Shown here in pieces: positions 1-6,294 of a DNA stretch of 8,672 bases (position 1 is its first letter; the number at the start of each line of letters is the position of its first letter). Below the pieces are notes generated by a model, which searched no databases, was not told the origin of the DNA, and was given only the letters and a program-made list of their open reading frames with translations. The stretch lies in contig CAJOPJ010000146.1 in the NCBI GenBank assembly GCA_905236325.1, forward strand, positions 1 to 8,672. Reading direction: 5' to 3'. This DNA comes from an uncultured Selenomonadaceae bacterium (GTDB lineage Bacteria > Bacillota > Negativicutes > Selenomonadales > Selenomonadaceae). The translations under genes were made by a program, and so were the position numbers.

Positions 1-1
1 A

Positions 2-1111
2 TATGCAAAACATTACATTCACCATTACAATTTTCCTGGCTTTTCGGTCGGCGAGGCAAGACCTTCACGCGGTCCCGGTCGTCGCGAGATTGGTCACGGC
101 GCACTTGCTGAACGCGCACTTGTGCCTGTCATTCCGCCGCTTGAAGAATTTCCCTACACTATCAGATTAGTTTCTGAAGTTTTGGAATCGAACGGCTCAA
201 GTTCAATGGGCAGCGTTTGCGGCAGTACTTTAAGCCTTATGCAAGCAGGCGTTCCAATTAAGCGTCCTGTCAGCGGCGTGGCAATGGGACTTGTTAAAGA
301 AGGCGATAAGCACACAATTTTAACTGACATTCAAGGTTTGGAAGATGCGCTTGGCGATATGGACTTCAAAGTTGCTGGCACAACTGAAGGCGTAACCGCA
401 ATTCAAATGGACATTAAAATTGCAGGAATTACGCGCGAAATTTTGAACGACGCTCTGCAACAAGCCAAACGCGGCAGAAGTTTTATTTTGGGCAAAATGC
501 TTGAAGTTATTGATAAACCTGCGGACGATTTGTCGCCTTACGCGCCGCGCGTTAAGTCAATGCAAATTCCTGTCGATAAAATCCGCGAAGTCATTGGTAC
601 CGGCGGTAAAATGGTCAACAAAATCATTGAAGAAACAGGCGTTACTGTTGACATTAAGGACGACGGCAGCATATTTATTACTTCGCCGAACCTTGACGGC
701 ATTGAACGCGCTGCAAAAATGATTGAAGATATTTGCCACGATTTCCAAGTTGGCGAAATTGTCGAAAACGCAGTTGTTACAAGAATTGAAAAATTTGGCG
801 CATTTTTGGATTTATTGCCGGGTCGTGAAGGTCTTTGCCATATTTCGCAACTTGCCAATGAACGCGTCGAAACTGTCGAAGATGTTGTTTCAATCGGCGA
901 TACCTTAACTGTCAAGATTATGGAAATTGATGAACGCGGCAAAATAAATGTCAGCCATAAAGCCACACTTCCGCAACCTGAATTTAAGCCAAGAAACGAC
1001 GGCGATAAAAATTTTAGTCGCAAAGATTTTGGCGATAAGCGCAGTTTTAATAAAAATTCAAATTCACGCGGCAATTTCAATGGCAATCGTCCGCCGCGCA
1101 GAAAAGTTTAA
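2..1111 (+). CDS. pnp: Polynucleotide phosphorylase, C-terminal part (5' end outside window)
   Basis: This is the last ~369 residues of PNPase, the phosphate-dependent 3'-to-5' exoribonuclease of mRNA decay and degradosome-type complexes in the cytoplasm. The frame is open from base 2 (YAKHYIHHYNFPGFSVGEARP..., matching the PNPase HHYNFPP.SVGE block), so the gene continues upstream; the ATG at 158 or GTG/ATG codons further in are not real starts. In order I see the second RNase PH domain with the FPYTIRLVSE and ESNGSSSM blocks and the catalytic GDMDFKVAG motif (353-379), then a KH domain with its IGTGG loop (593-607), an S1 domain (about 745-955; FGAFLDLLPGREGLCHIS), and a basic Asn/Arg/Gly/Phe-rich tail (about 985-1108). 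The full family length is around 700 residues, so roughly half is missing to the left. No terminator hairpin follows the stop codon. Confidence 0.97.
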   Translation, partial: YAKHYIHHYNFPGFSVGEARPSRGPGRREIGHGALAERALVPVIPPLEEFPYTIRLVSEVLESNGSSSMGSVCGSTLSLMQAGVPIKRPVSGVAMGLVKEGDKHTILTDIQGLEDALGDMDFKVAGTTEGVTAIQMDIKIAGITREILNDALQQAKRGRSFILGKMLEVIDKPADDLSPYAPRVKSMQIPVDKIREVIGTGGKMVNKIIEETGVTVDIKDDGSIFITSPNLDGIERAAKMIEDICHDFQVGEIVENAVVTRIEKFGAFLDLLPGREGLCHISQLANERVETVEDVVSIGDTLTVKIMEIDERGKINVSHKATLPQPEFKPRNDGDKNFSRKDFGDKRSFNKNSNSRGNFNGNRPPRRKV

Positions 1112-1127
1112 TTTTTACTTGTTTTTT

Positions 1128-1133
1128 GGGAGA
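1128..1133 (+). promoter_or_regulatory. Ribosome binding site deciding the TTG start at 1143
   Basis: GGGAGA lies 9 bases before a TTG codon that begins a textbook signal peptide. No ATG or GTG in this frame lies between the site and the signal peptide, so TTG is the likely initiator. Confidence 0.6.
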
Positions 1134-1142
1134 TGTTTTAAA

Positions 1143-1997
1143 TTGAAATTCACAGCGAAAAAAATTTTAGTAGCAGCAATGGCAGCTGCAATGTCAATTT
1201 TGCCAATGAACGCAAATGCGCAAGAAAATTACAAATTTAATGTTGAAGATTACAATCAAAAAGTTGAAACGCCAAAATATTTAGTCGGCGGAATTGCAAG
1301 TCAAGCGTTGAATATGATTTTGCCTGTGTCTGTTGAAGCAAGATTTTTTGCGCCGCATTACAATATGAGCGTTCAATCTGATGACATTCGCTACAATGGC
1401 GGTAAAGTTGATTTGGAAAATGATTTAGGTTTTGATAGCGACAATGCGCCGGAATTTATTTTCCGCTACAGACGCATGACGCTTGATTATATTCATGTTG
1501 GCGGCGACGGCGAAAGAAATTTAACTTCGCCTTTGACTTTCGACGGCTCGGTTTTCAACGCAAAAGTAAACACCAAAAGCAGCGTTGACTACTTAAAATT
1601 GCAAATTACCAATCCAATAGTTTCAATTCTTGGTAACGGCGTTGATTGGAGCTATGGCTTAACAGGTATGTTTTGGAAAGGCACAGTTCGCGGCACAGAT
1701 TCAACAGGCAATTATGTTTCGCGCAGTGAAAGATATTCTGTTCCTGTCCCAACGCTTGGAGTTGGCGGTCATTTACAACCTTTGCCGTCGCTAAAAATTT
1801 ATGCAAGTATTTCCGGTTTGCCACTTGGCGGCTATGGTCATTTTTATGATTTTGAAGCAGGTATCAGGTACACGCCGATTGATATTTTTGCAATTACTGC
1901 AGGTTTCAGGCGCATTGAAGCAGATATTCACCACAACGACGATTCCGGAAAATTAAAAATGAACGGTCCATTTGTCGGTATTCGCGCTGATTTTTGA
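1143..1997 (+). CDS. Secreted outer-membrane beta-barrel-like protein, unrecognised family
   Basis: I do not recognise a named family. With the TTG start at 1143 the product is 284 residues and opens with a clear Sec signal peptide: KFTAKK, a hydrophobic Ala-rich core, and a likely cleavage site ANA|QE after residue 26. The start is chosen because GGGAGA at 1128-1133 sits about 9 bases upstream and the signal peptide begins exactly there; the open frame runs further upstream only because it overlaps pnp. The mature part is rich in alternating Gly/aromatic/polar strands (FIFRYRRMTLDYIHVGG, IKIYASISG-like, FEAGIRYTPIDIFAITAGFRR) and ends VGIRADF; a terminal Phe is the usual outer-membrane barrel assembly signal. 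It most likely sits in the outer membrane as a small barrel with no visible enzymatic motif. It lies 31 bp after pnp and 45 bp before the next gene. Confidence 0.8.
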   Translation: MKFTAKKILVAAMAAAMSILPMNANAQENYKFNVEDYNQKVETPKYLVGGIASQALNMILPVSVEARFFAPHYNMSVQSDDIRYNGGKVDLENDLGFDSDNAPEFIFRYRRMTLDYIHVGGDGERNLTSPLTFDGSVFNAKVNTKSSVDYLKLQITNPIVSILGNGVDWSYGLTGMFWKGTVRGTDSTGNYVSRSERYSVPVPTLGVGGHLQPLPSLKIYASISGLPLGGYGHFYDFEAGIRYTPIDIFAITAGFRRIEADIHHNDDSGKLKMNGPFVGIRADF

Positions 1998-2028
1998 ATA
2001 ATTTTGTAATTAAAAAATTTTGACTTCT

Positions 2029-2037
2029 GGGGGGTGA
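2029..2037 (+). promoter_or_regulatory. Extended ribosome binding site for the TTG start at 2043
   Basis: GGGGGGTGA matches the extended anti-SD complement AGGAGGTGA at all but one or two positions and ends 5 bases before TTG 2043. The GTG at 2034-2036 is part of this site, which argues against using it as the start codon. Confidence 0.6.
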
Positions 2038-2042
2038 TTGCA

Positions 2043-3179
2043 TTGAGCGACACAGAACAAAACAAAATTGATTTGTCAAAAAATTTCCGACGCATGATGC
2101 AAGTCACCAAAGTTGATGACAAAGACAATCAACAGCGCGAACTTGCACATCAATTCATGGAAATGATGAACGTCACAAGGGAGACGGATCAAGACATGAA
2201 ACGCAAGGAATTAGCGCAACAATTTGCGGAAATGATTGAGCAAACAAGATCATTTGATTCAGAACATGAAAAATTGAAAAAGGCAGGCGAAACTGCAATT
2301 TCCGATGCCTTCGCAAAGATGATGTCTTTGACACATAAACTTGAAACTGAAAATGAAAAGCAAATTGAGCAATTCAATTTTCCGCCGGAAGTCAACATTG
2401 AGCATTATCCCTTGCTGGGCGACAAACTTTTTCACAGCCTGATAGACAAGTTGCCTAAAAAAGTTCAGCGTTTTCCAAAAGCCTTCAGAAGAAATCCCGG
2501 CGCGGTAATAAAATATTTTGTGGCAATGGTTATCGGCAGAATTTTAGCTATAACTTTGTATGTGATTGCGGCGTTTATTCCTGCACTGCCAATTCCGGAA
2601 TCAGTTACCGGAGCAGTTGGACGCGCACCTGCATTTTTGGGCGGCGCACTTGGCACAATGCGCGGTGCAGTTTTGGAATTTTCGCCGCAAGCAGTTATGG
2701 CAACAGTTACCAACATTCCGACTGACATAAATAAATTGCTGCAAAAAATCGGCGAATTTTTTCAATACTACGGACGACGCGCAGGCAGATTTTGTGTTTT
2801 GATTTTTAAGCATCCGCGCTTGGCTTTTGGCGAAACAAAAATTTTTTGCAAAAACAAAACGCCGCTGTTCCTAAGACTTGGCAAAGGCGCATGCGGCGTT
2901 GCATTTTCATTTTTTATGATAAAGTTGGCAATGGTATTTTTATTGCCACTTTTCGGCGGAATTGCTATAACTGTTTTAGGTTTTAAAATTTCAATAATTT
3001 TAATTGTCGTCGTGCGAATGGCGGTCAGTACTTTTAGCGAAGTTATCGGTCGAATTATCGGTGGAAAATTTGTCAGGTATTGCAAGGAAGTCTATAAAAA
3101 TCCTGAAGTCCTTTGGTCGGCAGTTCGACAAAACATGGATCAATGGATGGAAAATTGGAATAAGAATAGGAAGTTGTGA
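2043..3179 (+). CDS. Membrane protein of unknown function with four N-terminal helical repeats
   Basis: No family recognised. From the TTG at 2043 the product is 378 residues. Residues 11-100 hold four copies of a motif close to L-A-x-Q-F-x-E-M-M-x-V-T-R-x-x-D: LSKNFRRMMQVT (11-22), LAHQFMEMMNVT (34-45), LAQQFAEMIEQT (57-68) and ISDAFAKMMSLT (86-97), spaced 23, 23 and 29 residues. They are charged and probably helical, cytoplasmic by inference. A linker (NFPPEVNIEHYPLLGDKL) leads to a hydrophobic segment at about 158-182, a Gly/Ala-rich stretch, an amphipathic basic region, and two more hydrophobic segments at about 286-312 and 316-330, then a basic tail. No signal peptide or catalytic motif is seen. 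It overlaps the cobS start by one base, implying translational coupling, although nothing in it suggests a cobalamin role. A GTG at 2034 is a possible alternative start but lies inside the ribosome binding site. Confidence 0.8.
   Translation: MSDTEQNKIDLSKNFRRMMQVTKVDDKDNQQRELAHQFMEMMNVTRETDQDMKRKELAQQFAEMIEQTRSFDSEHEKLKKAGETAISDAFAKMMSLTHKLETENEKQIEQFNFPPEVNIEHYPLLGDKLFHSLIDKLPKKVQRFPKAFRRNPGAVIKYFVAMVIGRILAITLYVIAAFIPALPIPESVTGAVGRAPAFLGGALGTMRGAVLEFSPQAVMATVTNIPTDINKLLQKIGEFFQYYGRRAGRFCVLIFKHPRLAFGETKIFCKNKTPLFLRLGKGACGVAFSFFMIKLAMVFLLPLFGGIAITVLGFKISIILIVVVRMAVSTFSEVIGRIIGGKFVRYCKEVYKNPEVLWSAVRQNMDQWMENWNKNRKL
2050..2350 (+). repeat. Four degenerate tandem protein repeats in coding sequence
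   Basis: The region encodes four divergent copies of a 23-residue unit (the last spacing is 29 residues) with conserved Leu/Ile, Phe, Met-Met and Thr positions. Copies 2 and 3 also resemble each other in DNA (caattcatggaaatgatg versus caatttgcggaaatgatt), which points to duplication followed by drift rather than chance. Confidence 0.75.
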
Positions 3180-3970
3180 TGAACGCATTTTTAATCGGCT
3201 TACAATTTTTGACGCGAATAAATTTAGTGCGTCAGGAAGTTTGGTCGGAGGAGGACTTCGGCAAGTCAGTAAAATTTTTCCCGGCAATTGGCGCAGTGTT
3301 GGGAATTTTTTTTGCAGGAATTTTAGCCGGCGAAATTTTTTTATCAGGCGCAAGTTGGACAATTTTTATCGGCACAAGTTTTTTTGCGCTGAATGTAATT
3401 TTGACAGGCGGCTTGCATTGTGACGGCTTAATGGACACGGCGGACGGAATTTTTTCAGGACGCGAACGCGACAGAATTTTGGAAATTATGAAAGACAGTC
3501 GCGCAGGAGCTTTCGGCGTAGTCAGTTTGGTTTTAGTCGCAAGTTTGCAAATTTCGGCAGTGGCTGAATTAGTTTCAGTTTCGACAATGCAAACTTTGGC
3601 TGCTGCTTATTCTGCGCCGATAATCGGCAGGTTTTTAATGGTCGTTGCAATAAAAAAATTTCCCTACGCAAGACGGCAGGGAATCGGTTTAGCTTTTGAA
3701 AAATTTTCCTCAAAAAACAGCTTGGGATTTGCATTTTTAGAAACAATTTTGCTTTTGTTTCCGCTATCAATTTTCAGTGGTAATTTGTGGACAATTTCAT
3801 TTGTCGTGCTGACAATTACTACAATTTTTGCGCTTAGTTTTTGCAAATTTGTTACAAAAAAAATCGGCGGCTTAACCGGCGATATTTATGGCGCAGTAGA
3901 AATTTTGTCTGAAACTTCCACGCTGATTTTATTTTTGCTGATACATTCCGCGCTGAAAATTATTTTTTAA
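3179..3970 (+). CDS. cobS: Adenosylcobinamide-GDP ribazoletransferase (cobalamin synthase)
   Basis: CobS is the integral-membrane enzyme that joins adenosylcobinamide-GDP to alpha-ribazole (or its phosphate) in the last steps of adenosylcobalamin assembly. The 263-residue product has the usual length and the family signatures GGLHCDGLMDTADG (residues 77-90; acidic, metal-binding type) and MKDSRAGAFG (104-113), plus FFPAIGAVLG near residue 33 and several hydrophobic segments. The start is the ATG at 3179, preceded by AGGAAG at 3168-3173 and overlapping the previous stop codon by one base (TGATG). The GTG at 3176 in the same frame is too close to that site to be preferred. No cobU, cobT, cobC or cobalamin riboswitch is visible in the window, so cobS appears separated from its usual partners here. 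The stop codon overlaps that of the convergent DUF47 gene. Confidence 0.95.
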   Translation: MNAFLIGLQFLTRINLVRQEVWSEEDFGKSVKFFPAIGAVLGIFFAGILAGEIFLSGASWTIFIGTSFFALNVILTGGLHCDGLMDTADGIFSGRERDRILEIMKDSRAGAFGVVSLVLVASLQISAVAELVSVSTMQTLAAAYSAPIIGRFLMVVAIKKFPYARRQGIGLAFEKFSSKNSLGFAFLETILLLFPLSIFSGNLWTISFVVLTITTIFALSFCKFVTKKIGGLTGDIYGAVEILSETSTLILFLLIHSALKIIF

Positions 3971-4623
3971 GCATATTTCATAACAACGCCGCGAATCATG
4001 TCGGCAATTTTTTTGCAGTGGTCAAGCGTCTGTTCCAAATCTTCAAGAATATCTTTCCACTTAATTAAATGTATAACAGCCTTACTTGCACCGGCGATTT
4101 TTGCTGCAACTTCAGTTTCGTCAAATAACACGCCAATATCTTCGCGATAAATTCTGTCACCTTTTTCTTCATAGTCGGAAACTTTATGTACAGCGTCGAG
4201 CATTTCGCGCTGATTTTTTTTGATGTCTTTCATCAGTTCAAATGCATACAAAAGCGCGTTAGTGCTGTCTACCAATAATTTTGTCATTCGCGCAGATTTT
4301 TCAGTTGCGTGTCCTGCGTGGTACATAATTATACGCTGCAAGGCATCGTGAAGCATATCGACACCTGTTGCAAGTTCGCCTGCGATTGAATAAATATCTT
4401 CGCGGTCAATCGGCGTTATGAAACTTAAATTCAGCTTTTCAATAATGCGTTCATTGATTTCGTCCGCCGCAGATTCCAAGCCTAAAATTTCCTCAATACG
4501 TTCAAAAGCTTTGTTTGGATCTTTAATAACTTCGTCCAAAAGTACTGCGCCCAGATGAAAATATCTTGCGTTCTCAAGGAACAATTCAAAAAATTCAGCG
4601 TCTTTTTTGGAAAAATTAAACAT
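3967..4623 (-). CDS. DUF47 / PhoU-like phosphate transport regulator family protein
   Basis: The 218-residue, almost wholly alpha-helical product matches the DUF47 (YkaA/PhoU-like) family. Visible hallmarks are the N-terminal FFELFLENARYFHLGAVLLDEV, the central ITPIDREDIYSIAGELATGVDMLHDALQR block with its acidic residues, and the later KVSDYEEKGDRIYREDIGVLFDE block; family members are thought to bind metals through such acidic clusters. Relatives are usually paired with a Pit-type phosphate transporter, but none is visible here. The start is ATG 4623 because an AGGAGG site (4630-4635) lies 6 bases upstream; a longer frame reaching 4641 would place that site inside the gene. It overlaps the end of ahbB by 8 bases, so it is translationally coupled to the heme genes. 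Its role in that setting is unknown. Confidence 0.88.
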   Translation of the reverse strand: MFNFSKKDAEFFELFLENARYFHLGAVLLDEVIKDPNKAFERIEEILGLESAADEINERIIEKLNLSFITPIDREDIYSIAGELATGVDMLHDALQRIIMYHAGHATEKSARMTKLLVDSTNALLYAFELMKDIKKNQREMLDAVHKVSDYEEKGDRIYREDIGVLFDETEVAAKIAGASKAVIHLIKWKDILEDLEQTLDHCKKIADMIRGVVMKYA

Positions 4624-5104
4624 TGCACGCCTCCTGCTCACAAAAATATTTCATACCGGTTTTTTTCCATTCTTTTTTTGAGTACATAATTTGAAAATTT
4701 TTCACGCCGGTAAGCTCGGAAAGTTCAGAAATTATTGAATCACATTCTTCGCGGCTTTTGGCGTGTATCATTGTGTACAAATTATAAGTCCAATTCGGCG
4801 CGGTAGTTCGTTCGTAACAGTGCGAAACTGCAGGATGATTGCTCATGATTTTTGCAACTTCGTCAAGATTTTCAGTCGAAACTTGCCAAGCGCAAAGTGC
4901 GTTTGCCTTAAAGCCTGCCGCGCGATGCCTGAGTACCGCGCCCATCTTGCGAATTTTTTTTTCAGCCAACAAATTTTGAACGCGTTGAATAAATTCTTCC
5001 TCGCCGATTCCGACTTTTTCAGCCAAGATTTTGTAAGGTTCTTCGCACAGTGGAAAATCTTCTTGCAAAACTTTGATAATTTCTTTGTCTAAATTAGTCA
5101 GCAT
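4616..5104 (-). CDS. ahbB: Siroheme decarboxylase, AhbB-type subunit
   Basis: Predicted B subunit of siroheme decarboxylase, which with AhbA removes two acetate carboxyls from siroheme to give 12,18-didecarboxysiroheme in the siroheme-dependent heme (or heme d1) pathway. The 162-residue product has the Lrp/AsnC-like layout of the family: a winged-helix N-terminus (about 1-60; DFPLCEEPYKILAEKVGI) and an alpha-beta sandwich C-terminus with the diagnostic block SHCYERTTAPNWTYNLYTMIH (94-114). That block with Trp-Tyr-Asn-Leu and His distinguishes the decarboxylases (NirD/L/G/H, AhbA/B) from true Lrp regulators. The tail carries a Cys-x4-Cys pair (155, 160) of unclear meaning. It starts at ATG 5104, 8 bases after the ahbA stop codon, with AGG within that gap as a weak ribosome site. 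Automated pipelines often mislabel such genes as Lrp/AsnC regulators. AhbC and AhbD are not in the window. Confidence 0.88.
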   Translation of the reverse strand: MLTNLDKEIIKVLQEDFPLCEEPYKILAEKVGIGEEEFIQRVQNLLAEKKIRKMGAVLRHRAAGFKANALCAWQVSTENLDEVAKIMSNHPAVSHCYERTTAPNWTYNLYTMIHAKSREECDSIISELSELTGVKNFQIMYSKKEWKKTGMKYFCEQEACNV

Positions 5105-5112
5105 TTTAAAAC

Positions 5113-5571
5113 CTACTTGAGTTTGAATTGCACATTGATTTTGTATTTTTTGTTGGCTTTTAGTTTCAACATTTCTTCAACGCCGCTGACTGCCGAAATT
5201 TCCGACAAAATTTTTGTTTCGCTTTCAGGATTCGGCGTTAGCAGTGTGAACCACAAATTGTATTTGCCTTCGCGTTCATAGTTATGCGTTGCGCCGGGAT
5301 ATTTATTGACAGCCTCCGCAACATTTTGAACTGCTGAAGGCGCGACTTTTAACGCTACCAAAGTTCCGCCGTAGCCCAGTTTGTTTGAATCGAAAAAAGT
5401 TCCAATCCTGCGCAAATAACCTTCTGCCTTAAGTTCGCGTATTCTTGACAGAACTGTTTCTTCGTCCGTGCCGAGTTTTTCAGCCATTTGCGCGAAAGGT
5501 CTTTTGCAAATTGGCAAACTTCCCTGCAACAAATTCAAAAGTGACTTATCGAAAGTCGAAAGCTCCGCCAT
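5113..5571 (-). CDS. ahbA: Siroheme decarboxylase, AhbA-type subunit
   Basis: Predicted partner subunit of AhbB. The 152-residue product has the same fold order: winged helix (about 5-58; SLPICKRPFAQMAEKLGTDEETVLSRI, then LRRIGTFFDSNKLGY) and a C-terminal sandwich with the family block HNYEREGKYNLWFTLL (96-111), ending in KYKINVQFKLK as in NirD/AhbA proteins. The two subunits are paralogous, and adjacent pairs are the norm for the heterodimeric enzyme. The start is ATG 5571 because a strong GGAGGAGG site lies at 5580-5587; an upstream in-frame ATG at 5610 would overlap that site and add a non-family leader. It lies 45 bp after engB and 8 bp before ahbB, consistent with one operon. A true DNA-binding regulator role is the alternative, but the YNLWF block argues against it. 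Confidence 0.87.
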   Translation of the reverse strand: MAELSTFDKSLLNLLQGSLPICKRPFAQMAEKLGTDEETVLSRIRELKAEGYLRRIGTFFDSNKLGYGGTLVALKVAPSAVQNVAEAVNKYPGATHNYEREGKYNLWFTLLTPNPESETKILSEISAVSGVEEMLKLKANKKYKINVQFKLK

Positions 5572-5616
5572 AAAAAATTCCTCCTCCACAAAAAAATGAA
5601 CCACATTCACTTGCTG

Positions 5617-6243
5617 TTATTCTAGCAAAGATTCAGCTATCACGTCAAGTAATTCTGAACGACCTTCATTTGTTTTGGAAGAGTATTTTAAAATTGAATT
5701 TTCCTCCACGCCGAAAGATTTTTGTAGCGCAGAAAGATTTTTTATTTGTTCGGATTTTGAAAGTTTATCTGCTTTTGTTGTGACTAATAAAACCGGCAAA
5801 TTTTTTTCAATAAGCCAGTCGAAAATTTTTTTATCTGATTCCTGTGCAGGTAGTCTTAAATCCAGCAATTGGCAGACAAATTTTATTTCGCGTCGCTTAG
5901 CTAAATATTCCTCGATGAACTTTGCCCAAAATTTGCGATTTGATTTTGAGGTTTTTGCATAACCATAACCCGGCAAGTCCACCAAGAAAAAATTTTTGTA
6001 AATAATTTCCTCAGCAGAAATTTTTAAATCTACTTTGTAGAAATTTATTGTCTGCGTTTTGCCGGGAACTTGAGAAACGCGCGCTAAATTTTTCCTGCGC
6101 GTCAAGGAATTTATCAAGCTTGATTTGCCGACATTCGACCTGCCTATAAAAACAATTTCAGGCAAACTTTCTTCAGGATATTGTTTCTTGCCGACTGCCG
6201 AAAGTAAATAATCGCTTTTAACGACTGTAATTTTTTCTATCAA
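5617..6243 (-). CDS. engB: Ribosome biogenesis GTP-binding protein EngB/YsxC
   Basis: TRAFAC-class GTPase needed for assembly of the large ribosomal subunit. The 208-residue product shows all G motifs: G1 GRSNVGKS (34-41), the G2 threonine region PGKTQTINFY (60-69), G3 DLPGYGYA (89-96), G4 TKAD (156-159) and G5 SSK (188-190); the Asp-Leu-Pro-Gly-Tyr-Gly-Tyr form of G3 is diagnostic for EngB. The start is TTG 6243, giving IEKITVVKSDYLLS as the family's usual N-terminus, with GGAG at 6252-6255 eight bases upstream. The frame is open to 6294 but the extra residues carry no family similarity and include the ribosome site. engB commonly follows lon/clpX; here it instead follows a decayed restriction gene and leads a heme-gene cluster. 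Confidence 0.95.
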   Translation of the reverse strand: MIEKITVVKSDYLLSAVGKKQYPEESLPEIVFIGRSNVGKSSLINSLTRRKNLARVSQVPGKTQTINFYKVDLKISAEEIIYKNFFLVDLPGYGYAKTSKSNRKFWAKFIEEYLAKRREIKFVCQLLDLRLPAQESDKKIFDWLIEKNLPVLLVTTKADKLSKSEQIKNLSALQKSFGVEENSILKYSSKTNEGRSELLDVIAESLLE

Positions 6244-6265
6244 TGTATCATCTCCAATGCTAAAA

Positions 6266-6294
6266 AATTTAGTACGGCGGCAATTTTTTTGCAA
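6266..6294 (-). promoter_or_regulatory. Candidate sigma-70-type promoter for engB-ahbA-ahbB-DUF47
   Basis: On the minus strand TTGCAA (6289-6294) and TAAATT (6266-6271) each match the -35 and -10 consensus at 4 of 6 positions, with a 17-base spacer. It sits just after the stop codon of the decayed methyltransferase and gives a short leader before the engB ribosome site, which fits a promoter serving the four-gene cluster. In AT-rich DNA such matches arise by chance, so confidence is moderate at best. Confidence 0.4.

Noticed and set aside
538..1086. A 182-residue minus-strand open frame opposite pnp
   Set aside because: It lies wholly inside the well-supported pnp sequence, is Ser/Leu/Pro-rich with no family features, and has no ribosome site.
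948..1142. Longer N-terminus for the barrel protein starting inside pnp
   Set aside because: The extra 65 residues overlap pnp in another frame and would bury the signal peptide; the TTG at 1143 with its ribosome site explains the gene.
3940..3990. Rho-independent terminator between cobS and the DUF47 gene
   Set aside because: The stop codons overlap and no GC-rich stem followed by a T-run can be drawn; the T-rich text is coding.
4616..5571. Two adjacent Lrp/AsnC-type transcription regulators
   Set aside because: The winged-helix part would allow it, but the YNLWF / YNLYTMIH blocks and the paired arrangement fit siroheme decarboxylase subunits better.
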